Assembly (NCBI GenBank): GCA_021802225.1
Contig: JAKAAS010000068.1
Location: forward strand, 1-7,592
Direction of reading: 5' to 3'
Source of the DNA: Bacillota bacterium
GTDB taxonomy: Bacteria > Bacillota_E > Sulfobacillia > Sulfobacillales > Sulfobacillaceae
DNA: 7,592 nucleotides
Shown in pieces: positions 1 to 4,691 of the stretch. The position numbers and the translations under genes were made by a program. The notes beneath the pieces were generated by a model. It saw only the letters and a list, made by a program, of their open reading frames with translations, did not search any database and had not been told where the DNA came from. Each line of letters begins with the position of its first letter. Within the stretch, counting starts at the first letter, position 1.

Positions 1-71
1 CGGGAAATAGAAATCGCTATGAGGGGTTTTCTCTCCAACGCTATATCGCTCCTTATGCAAGATGCAAGACT
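1..71. other. Intergenic stretch past the operon terminator
   Basis: No coding sequence is supported here. On the minus strand it holds a perfect tandem repeat of CTTGCAT (68-62 and 61-55). It also holds a weak promoter-like pattern: TTGCAT at 67-62, 16 nt, then TATAGC at 45-40. That pattern could serve a gene to the left of the window. The -10 match is poor, so the promoter reading is only a suggestion. Confidence 0.4.
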
Positions 72-100
72 AAAAAAGTGAGCTCCACGGCGGAACTCAC
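72..100 (-). terminator. Rho-independent terminator after ndoA
   Basis: Read on the minus strand, GTGAGTTCC pairs with GGAGCTCAC across a five-base loop, giving a 9-bp stem with one G-T pair. A run of six T follows at once (77-72). It begins only five bases after the ndoA stop codon. It is the only clear intrinsic terminator in the window, so it marks the 3' end of the minus-strand operon. Confidence 0.9.
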
Positions 101-105
101 GGGCG

Positions 106-474
106 CTACAGATCGGTTAGCCCCAAACTGATGACAATCGCCTGATTGACGCGGTTCATGATCTCTGGATTCAAGTGGGCAATGCGCTCCTTCAATCGTC
201 TTTTGTCAATCGTGCGAATTTGTTCAAGAAGAATGACTGAATCCCGGTCAAGATTAGACTCGTGGGATTTGACATCAACATGAATGGGCAGACGCGTCTT
301 GAAGATTTGAGATGTCACGGCGCAAATCACTGTCGTAGGACTATAGCGATTGCCAATATCGTTCTGCAGAATCAAAACCGGGCGAATTCCTCCTTGCTCG
401 GAACCCACGACCGGCGATAAATCCGCAAAAAAAATGTCACCGCGCTTCACAACCACATCTGATATAGCCACCAT
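106..474 (-). CDS. ndoA: mRNA interferase toxin EndoA/MazF (PemK family)
   Basis: This is the toxin of a type II toxin-antitoxin pair: a cytoplasmic, sequence-specific endoribonuclease (Bacillus EndoA cuts at UACAU). The 122-residue protein carries the family signature almost unchanged: KRGDIFFADLSPVVGSEQGG at 10-29, then RPVLILQNDIGNR, then ILLEQIRTIDKRRL. R31 and T54 match the catalytic Arg25 and Thr48 of the B. subtilis enzyme. It is about six residues longer at the N terminus than EndoA. The ATG at 474 follows the antitoxin TGA with no gap. The AGGAG upstream lies only 3 nt from this ATG but 6 nt from the GTG at 471, so the true start may be codon 2. A start at the GTG of codon 7 would match EndoA best but has no ribosome binding site. 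Expression is expected to be coupled to the antitoxin. Which RNA site this protein cuts cannot be read from the sequence. Confidence 0.96.
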   Translation of the reverse strand: MVAISDVVVKRGDIFFADLSPVVGSEQGGIRPVLILQNDIGNRYSPTTVICAVTSQIFKTRLPIHVDVKSHESNLDRDSVILLEQIRTIDKRRLKERIAHLNPEIMNRVNQAIVISLGLTDL

Positions 475-750
475 TCACTCCTGGGGATGACCGGCATACT
501 CCCAAGAATCCTCGACAAGGGCCGCATTCAGCGCGCCCAATTCCTGGTATCCCTGAATCAGTTCCTGCCGGAGCTGGCGCTTTCGCTGTTCAGCGATATA
601 AAATTCCACGCTCTCCCGAATAACCTCGCTCCGGTGGCGCCCTTCGCCATCCGCCATTTTGTCTAATGCATCCACCAGGTGGTGGGGCATGCGCACGATA
701 ACGCGACGGTTTTCTTCCAAACTGCCCACCTCTTTCCCTCTGCTTCCCAT
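475..750 (-). CDS. ndoAI: Ribbon-helix-helix antitoxin of the MazEF/NdoAI type
   Basis: This is the probable antitoxin that binds and neutralises the adjacent toxin and represses its own promoter. The RHH part is seen at about residues 16-54: a strand RRVIVRMP, then a helix HHLVDALDKMADGEG and a second helix RSEVIRESVEFYI. The C-terminal tail (LRQELIQGYQELGALN) resembles the toxin-binding tail of B. subtilis NdoAI. Two starts are possible. The ATG at 750 has GGAG six bases upstream and gives 91 aa. The GTG at 729 has AGAGGG six bases upstream and gives 84 aa. With the GTG, the distance to the conserved Leu of the first helix (18 residues) equals that in B. subtilis NdoAI. It is also the only start left on a transcript from the consensus promoter that overlaps the ATG. 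I give the longer form, but the shorter is at least as likely for the promoter-driven mRNA. Confidence 0.9.
   Translation of the reverse strand: MGSRGKEVGSLEENRRVIVRMPHHLVDALDKMADGEGRHRSEVIRESVEFYIAEQRKRQLRQELIQGYQELGALNAALVEDSWEYAGHPQE
727..741 (-). promoter_or_regulatory. Internal RBS and GTG start of the antitoxin
   Basis: AGAGGG (741-736) lies six bases before an in-frame GTG (729-727), codon 8 of the long antitoxin form. It would sit at the very 5' end of an mRNA started from the overlapping promoter. It offers a translation start that keeps the full RHH domain. Confidence 0.5.
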
Positions 751-778
751 TATAGTCTCCGCAAAAAATTGCTGTCAA
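749..778 (-). promoter_or_regulatory. Consensus SigA promoter for ndoAI-ndoA
   Basis: On the minus strand, TTGACA (778-773) and TATAAT (754-749) are both exact consensus hexamers, separated by 18 nt. The -35 box includes the last bases of alr and its TGA stop. The -10 box includes the first two bases of the ATG at 750. The expected transcript start is near 743-741, inside codon 3 of the long antitoxin form. Such an mRNA would lack the ATG and its ribosome binding site and would have to use the GTG at 729. This gives the toxin-antitoxin pair its own promoter besides read-through from alr. Confidence 0.75.
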
Positions 779-1881
779 TCATCATAAACGCGGGGAACCC
801 GGGATGAGATGCCCGTCACGATTTCATACCCGATAGTGTCCATCTCCCGGGCCAGACCATCCGCCGTCACCGCTGCTCCGCTGTCCTCCCCAATCAGTGT
901 GACCCTGTCACCTACAGCCACAGGGTCATCAAGCGGCGCGCCCACCGTCAGCTGATCCATCGAGATCCTCCCCACGACAGGATAGCGGCGCCCCATGATG
1001 AGCACCTGGGCCCGGTTGGACAGACTGCGGCGGTATCCGTCCGCATACCCTATGGGCACGGTCACTATCTTCATAGGCTTCCGTGTGGTGAAGGTGCTGC
1101 CATACCCCACGGGAAAGTCCGCGCCCACCTCCTTGACGTAGGTGACTTCGCTTCGCAGCTCCATCACCGGTCTGAGCTCCTCGGGCAGAGGCTGGTAGGC
1201 TTCCAGCCCGTACATGGCAATCCCCACCCGCACCAAGTTGAACTGGGTTCCGGGAAATTTAAGGGTCGCCGCCGAATTGGCCGCGTGTACAAACCGCGGC
1301 TTGAATCCGGCCAGGCGCAGGGTCTCTAGCGCATTCAGGAAAATTTCCGCCTGCCGCCGGGTGGGAGCAGGGTCTAGGGAGTCAGCGTTGGCAAAATGCG
1401 TCATCACGCCCTGAAAATCCACCCATGGACTGTGCAGGCGCATGAGCCATTCGGCTCCGATGTCTCCGGGCAGGATCCCAATGCGCCCCATGCCGGTATC
1501 CAGTTTGAGATGCACCCTAGCGGGCGCGCGGCGCTGTTCAGCCAAAGCAGCGATATGCGCGAACATCTGCGGGGTGAACACCACCAGGTCAAGGTCCCAG
1601 GCCAGAGCCTCGCCAATCTCAGACGCCGCTGGCTGCCCGAGCACTAAAATGGGGGCGTCAATACCTTCCCGGCGCAACGCCGCCCCCTCGCTGACCAGCG
1701 CCACACCGATCCATGACGCCCCTGCGCCGAGCGCTGCGTGCGCTACGGCCACGGCGCCGTGGCCGTAGCCATTGGCTTTCACCACCGCCATCAGCGCCAC
1801 ATGGGGATTCAGCCCCCCCTTGATCCAGGCCAGATTGTCTTGCAACCGGTCCAAGTGAATTCTGGCCACTGTCGGTCTCAC
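775..1881 (-). CDS. alr: Alanine racemase, PLP-dependent
   Basis: This enzyme interconverts L- and D-alanine in the cytoplasm, supplying D-Ala for peptidoglycan. The predicted protein has 368 residues, the normal length. The N-terminal barrel carries AVVKANGYGHG at 32-42, with K35 as the pyridoxal-phosphate lysine. LDTGMGRIG (128-136), MTHFANAD (160-167) and RVGIAMYG (218-225) follow. The C-terminal domain supplies the second catalytic residue, Y260 in PVGYGSTF, and ISMDQ (307-311). I chose the GTG at 1881: it places RPTVARIHLDRL at the usual N terminus and has GGAGAGG upstream. A longer reading to an ATG at 1953 would overlap nnr and add a non-conserved tail. It lies 34 nt after nnr and 24 nt before ndoAI. 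Its active-site codons contain a 28-bp perfect palindrome, listed separately. Confidence 0.97.
   Translation of the reverse strand: MRPTVARIHLDRLQDNLAWIKGGLNPHVALMAVVKANGYGHGAVAVAHAALGAGASWIGVALVSEGAALRREGIDAPILVLGQPAASEIGEALAWDLDLVVFTPQMFAHIAALAEQRRAPARVHLKLDTGMGRIGILPGDIGAEWLMRLHSPWVDFQGVMTHFANADSLDPAPTRRQAEIFLNALETLRLAGFKPRFVHAANSAATLKFPGTQFNLVRVGIAMYGLEAYQPLPEELRPVMELRSEVTYVKEVGADFPVGYGSTFTTRKPMKIVTVPIGYADGYRRSLSNRAQVLIMGRRYPVVGRISMDQLTVGAPLDDPVAVGDRVTLIGEDSGAAVTADGLAREMDTIGYEIVTGISSRVPRVYDD
1742..1769. repeat. 28-bp perfect palindrome inside alr
   Basis: GCTACGGCCACGGC (1742-1755) is followed with no spacer by its exact reverse complement (1756-1769). It covers most of codons 38-47 of alr, just after the catalytic lysine codon. 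In the mRNA it can fold into a very GC-rich hairpin of about 12 bp. No T run follows, so it is not a terminator. Confidence 0.9.
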
Positions 1882-1915
1882 CAGATCGCTTCCTCTCCTG
1901 CTTCTGATCGTCACG

Positions 1916-3424
1916 CTAAATGAGCCGGGGCAACCCCGGCGGCTCCTCTCCATTTTTCACACTGGTCCAGGCCTGGCCCAAAGCCTCAATGAGGTCCGTC
2001 GCCACCACGCTCGGACCATGAATCCGGCCAGCGTGAATGCCAGTCCACCCGTGCACATAAGAGGCCAGAGCCGCTGCCCGCCCGCCTGTTTCCCCTGGCA
2101 GAGAGGCCAGCACTGCCGCTGTGATGCCGCTGAGCACATCCCCCGAACCCGCTGTCGCCAAGGCTGTGGTGTTGGCGGTGTTGACGTACAGCTCGGAATC
2201 CCCCGCGATCGTGTAGATTCCCTTGAGAAGCACGGCCGCCTGGTAGCGGTCTCGGGCCCTGCGGAAAGCTTGCAGGCGGTTGCTGTCCACCTCTCCCGCT
2301 CCCATTCCCAACAGCCGTCCCATTTCCCCGCTGTGAGGGGTCAGGACAGATCCCAAAGGCAGGGTCCGGGCGGGCAACTGGGCCAGCAGATTCAATCCGT
2401 CGGCATCCACAACCATCGGCTTGCCCAGAGCGATCACCTGGTCGAGAGCTCCCGCGCCCATCTTGGACCCCATTCCCGGGCCAAACACAATCACGTCAGC
2501 ACGAGCCATCTGCGCCAGGTCGGCCGCCGTAAAAGCGCCACGCCCGGCTGACCTCCAGATCATCAGGGGTTCAGGCGCGCTGAGGCGCCTGGCCGCCGGT
2601 TCGGGCATAATCAGCTGCACGATCCCCGCTCCGGCCCGCAACGCAGCCATGCCGGACATTACAGGCGCCCCCGTCATCGACACGGAGCCGCCCGCTACAG
2701 CCACCCGGCCCCGCCGGTACTTGTAAGTCATCGGGTCAGGATCCTGGGTCCGGCTCTTGGCCCACTGGGGAGTGATCCAGGAGCCCGGTCCCGGGCCGCC
2801 GGCTTCCAGGCCAATGTCGGCCACGGCCAACTGCCCGCAATAGCGCACCCCGGGATACCCAAAATGTCCCCATTTGGCTGCGCCAAACGTCACCGTGCTG
2901 GCCACAGATATCCCGGGCCCGCCGTAGCTCCCGCTGTCAGCATCCACCCCCGAGAGAATATCGAGCGCATAGATTTCAGTGCGGGCGTCTGCCGCAGCGC
3001 GAAACAGAGACTGGACAGAATCGGCCAGACTGCCGTGAAATCCCGTGCCAAAAATCCCGTCCACCACCCACCGGTACCCAGCCATGGATTCCATAGCCGT
3101 GGGCACGTCCACCAAGCGGGCTCCGTAATTCTCAGCGGCCCTTTTGAGTCCAGCCGCCCCATCGAAGGTGGGCGCGCCGAGGGGAAAGCAGAGATCCGTG
3201 GGCCGGAACCGGCTCACATAGCGGGCCACCACCAGAGCATCCCCCCCGTTGTGCCCCGGCCCCGCCAACACCAAACCTTTTCCCTCTGGCAGCTGGGGCA
3301 GCCAAAAAGCGGCTGCTTTAGCGCCGGCCACCTCCATCAAAGACAGGAAAGGAACCCCCGCTTCCTGAGCCCTGCCATCATGGAGGCGGGACTCTTCCAC
3401 CGTCCACACCTGGCTGCGGCGCAT
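1916..3424 (-). CDS. nnr: Bifunctional NAD(P)H-hydrate epimerase / ADP-dependent dehydratase
   Basis: This cytoplasmic repair enzyme acts on NADHX and NADPHX: the N-terminal domain epimerises the R and S hydrates and the C-terminal domain dehydrates them back to NAD(P)H using ADP. The 502 residues cover both domains. The YjeF_N part (about 1-215) has LMEVAG (29-34), the nucleotide loop GPGHNGGDALVVAR (55-68), VVDGIFGTG (120-128) and DILSGVDADSG (155-165). The carbohydrate-kinase-like part (about 235-490) has GRVAVAGGS (239-247), VIVFGPGMG (311-319), VVDADGLNLL (338-347), LTPHSGEMGRLLG (361-373) and the catalytic loop AGSGDVLSG (425-433). The ATG at 3424 has GGAGG seven bases upstream, placed inside the end of acpS, with which it overlaps by 47 nt. 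A longer reading to 3496 adds only a tail antisense to nothing and is not conserved. Both domains look intact. Confidence 0.95.
   Translation of the reverse strand: MRRSQVWTVEESRLHDGRAQEAGVPFLSLMEVAGAKAAAFWLPQLPEGKGLVLAGPGHNGGDALVVARYVSRFRPTDLCFPLGAPTFDGAAGLKRAAENYGARLVDVPTAMESMAGYRWVVDGIFGTGFHGSLADSVQSLFRAAADARTEIYALDILSGVDADSGSYGGPGISVASTVTFGAAKWGHFGYPGVRYCGQLAVADIGLEAGGPGPGSWITPQWAKSRTQDPDPMTYKYRRGRVAVAGGSVSMTGAPVMSGMAALRAGAGIVQLIMPEPAARRLSAPEPLMIWRSAGRGAFTAADLAQMARADVIVFGPGMGSKMGAGALDQVIALGKPMVVDADGLNLLAQLPARTLPLGSVLTPHSGEMGRLLGMGAGEVDSNRLQAFRRARDRYQAAVLLKGIYTIAGDSELYVNTANTTALATAGSGDVLSGITAAVLASLPGETGGRAAALASYVHGWTGIHAGRIHGPSVVATDLIEALGQAWTSVKNGEEPPGLPRLI
1924..1940. repeat. GC hairpin at the end of nnr
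   Basis: GCCGGGG and CCCCGGC form a perfect 7-bp stem around CAA, within the last codons of nnr. No T run follows on the minus strand, so it may protect or pause the mRNA but should not terminate it. Confidence 0.5.
3378..3424 (-). other. acpS/nnr gene overlap with embedded RBS
   Basis: The last 47 nt of acpS are also the first codons of nnr in another frame. The nnr ribosome binding site (GGAGG) encodes the E-R-R-D residues of AcpS at 119-122. The overlap points to coupled translation of the two genes. Confidence 0.8.
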
Positions 3425-3794
3425 CACCGTCCCTCCTTTCCAGAACCACCATGGCAATAGCATACAACCGCTCGTGCGTAAACGACATCCAGACATGCAG
3501 TTCCCTGTCCTGCAGCCACTGGCCCAAGGGCCCTCCCACTGTCACCAGGGGTTCGTGGTGGTACTGGCGCACAATTTCAATATCAACCCACCGGCTTCCC
3601 CTAATTCCCCCGCACGCTTTGATCAGCGCCTCTTTCGCCGCAAACCGGGCTGCCCACCGCCGCACCGCTTCAGGTCCGTGGCCCACACTGGCAGCCTCCG
3701 CTGGGGTGAAGATCCGGCCAACAAAGCGGGGATTGTCCAGCGCCTTGGCAATGCGGGCAATTTCTGTCGCATCCACACCGATTCCGTGAATCAT
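3378..3794 (-). CDS. acpS: Holo-[acyl-carrier-protein] synthase
   Basis: This enzyme moves 4'-phosphopantetheine from CoA to a serine of acyl carrier protein, making it active for fatty acid synthesis. The protein begins MIHGIGVDATEIARI, with the metal-binding D8, and has RFAAKEALIKA at 50-60 with E55, the second magnesium ligand. Both are family hallmarks. SFTHERLYAIAMVVLE (104-119) is the usual C-terminal strand (normally S-H-...-A-A). The ATG at 3794 is 16 nt after ftcD. The length, 138 aa, exceeds the usual 115-125. Residues 121-138 are an Arg/Gly/Pro-rich tail, and residues 124-138 are read from the region that overlaps the nnr start. The tail is therefore probably a by-product of the overlap rather than a functional domain. 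Confidence 0.95.
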   Translation of the reverse strand: MIHGIGVDATEIARIAKALDNPRFVGRIFTPAEAASVGHGPEAVRRWAARFAAKEALIKACGGIRGSRWVDIEIVRQYHHEPLVTVGGPLGQWLQDRELHVWMSFTHERLYAIAMVVLERRDGDAPQPGVDGGRVPPP

Positions 3795-3810
3795 CTCTGC
3801 CCCGCCCCGT

Positions 3811-4689
3811 TCATTTCAGGCTCCATTCCAGAACCTGCGCCATGGACAGATGCGGCTGCTGCAGGTAATAGCGGGCGGTATCCAGCAAAGCCTGAACCGG
3901 CATCATCCCCACCAGTTCCGTGCGGGCTACGCTGACGCCGTACTGGAGCGCTTCTTGGCGCACCATTTCCACCGCCCGGGGCAAGGCCGTCCGCGGATAG
4001 TCCACCAAGTTCAATGACACCTGCACCTGCCCTTGGGACACCGTATCCATAGCCAGGGCCTTCACCCCGGAGAGTCCGCCGCCCGAGTGCCTCACATTCC
4101 TTGCGACAGCCTGGGCCACCCGGATATCGGCGGTGTTTAGGAAGACATTGAAGGCAATGAGAGGGAGGCGGGCTCCTATCGCCACAGCGCCTGCGCTGGC
4201 ATGGGGGACAGCCGGTCCGTAATCCGGCAAGTCGGCTGCCAGTCGCTCCGCCAGCCCCTCGAACTGCCCCCGCCGCACATCCGCCAAATTGCGGTGACCA
4301 GGATTCGAGGCGGCTCTTTCATACAGGTAGACGGGAATCCCCAGCTCTTCCCCCACCCGGCGCCCGAGCTGGCGGGCAGCGCCCACCGCGTCGTCCATCG
4401 TCGCGCCTTCCAGGGGAATAAAAGGCACCACGTCGACGGCACCCATCCGGGGATGGGTGCCCGCGTGCCTGCGCAAGTCAATTTGCGCAGCTGCTGTGGC
4501 CGCGGCCTGAAAGACCGCTTCTACCAAGGCCCCGCTTTCCCCGGCCAGCGTCAGGACGGAGCGGTTGTGGTCCCGGTCCCCTTCCATTCCCAGCACCTTC
4601 ACTCCGGGAATTTGGGCCGCCGACGCAATCGCCCTCATGACATCCTCACGCCGGCCTTCAGAAAAATTCGGAACAGATTCCAACCACAT
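3811..4689 (-). CDS. ftcD: Glutamate formimidoyltransferase
   Basis: This enzyme transfers the formimino group of N-formimino-L-glutamate to tetrahydrofolate, linking histidine-type degradation to one-carbon metabolism; it should be cytoplasmic. The 292-residue protein has only the transferase part, without the cyclodeaminase domain of the animal enzyme. Visible motifs are ESVPNFSEGR (4-13), GDRDHNRSVLTL (37-48) and HAGTHPRMGAVDVVPFIP (75-92). H79 there matches the catalytic histidine of the animal enzyme (His82). I chose the ATG at 4689, where the protein starts MWLESVPNFSEGR with GGGGA upstream. A longer start at 4731 would run into the gene before it. The gene begins 2 nt after the stop of the Mo oxidoreductase, so the two are probably translationally coupled. 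I see no hut genes nearby, so its true metabolic partner is unknown. Two strong inverted repeats lie in its active-site codons. Confidence 0.93.
   Translation of the reverse strand: MWLESVPNFSEGRREDVMRAIASAAQIPGVKVLGMEGDRDHNRSVLTLAGESGALVEAVFQAAATAAAQIDLRRHAGTHPRMGAVDVVPFIPLEGATMDDAVGAARQLGRRVGEELGIPVYLYERAASNPGHRNLADVRRGQFEGLAERLAADLPDYGPAVPHASAGAVAIGARLPLIAFNVFLNTADIRVAQAVARNVRHSGGGLSGVKALAMDTVSQGQVQVSLNLVDYPRTALPRAVEMVRQEALQYGVSVARTELVGMMPVQALLDTARYYLQQPHLSMAQVLEWSLK
4438..4461. repeat. 11-bp-arm inverted repeat in ftcD
   Basis: GGCACCCATCC and GGATGGGTGCC are exact reverse complements separated by only GG. The repeat covers the codons for GTHPRMGA, which include the catalytic histidine. 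In RNA this is a GC-rich hairpin of about 10 bp with a four-base loop. Confidence 0.85.
4469..4490. repeat. Second hairpin in ftcD
   Basis: CTGCGCAA and TTGCGCAG form a perfect 8-bp stem with a six-base loop. It lies seven bases from the larger repeat at 4438-4461. An 8-bp arm is not rare by chance in GC-rich DNA, but its position beside the larger one is notable. Confidence 0.6.
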
Positions 4690-4691
4690 GG

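Noticed and set aside
204..209. TTGACA -35 box within ndoA (minus strand)
   Set aside because: No -10-like hexamer lies 16-18 nt downstream; the bases encode conserved toxin residues of the RTIDKRRL segment.
1924..1940. Terminator between nnr and alr
   Set aside because: The stem is strong, but no T run follows and it lies inside the nnr coding sequence.
2018..2551. A 177-codon plus-strand open frame
   Set aside because: It is antisense to the kinase-like domain of nnr, whose motifs are intact; the composition looks like a shadow frame.
2864..3460. A 198-codon plus-strand open frame
   Set aside because: It lies wholly antisense to conserved nnr/acpS sequence, has no recognisable motif, and is typical of open antisense frames in GC-rich DNA.
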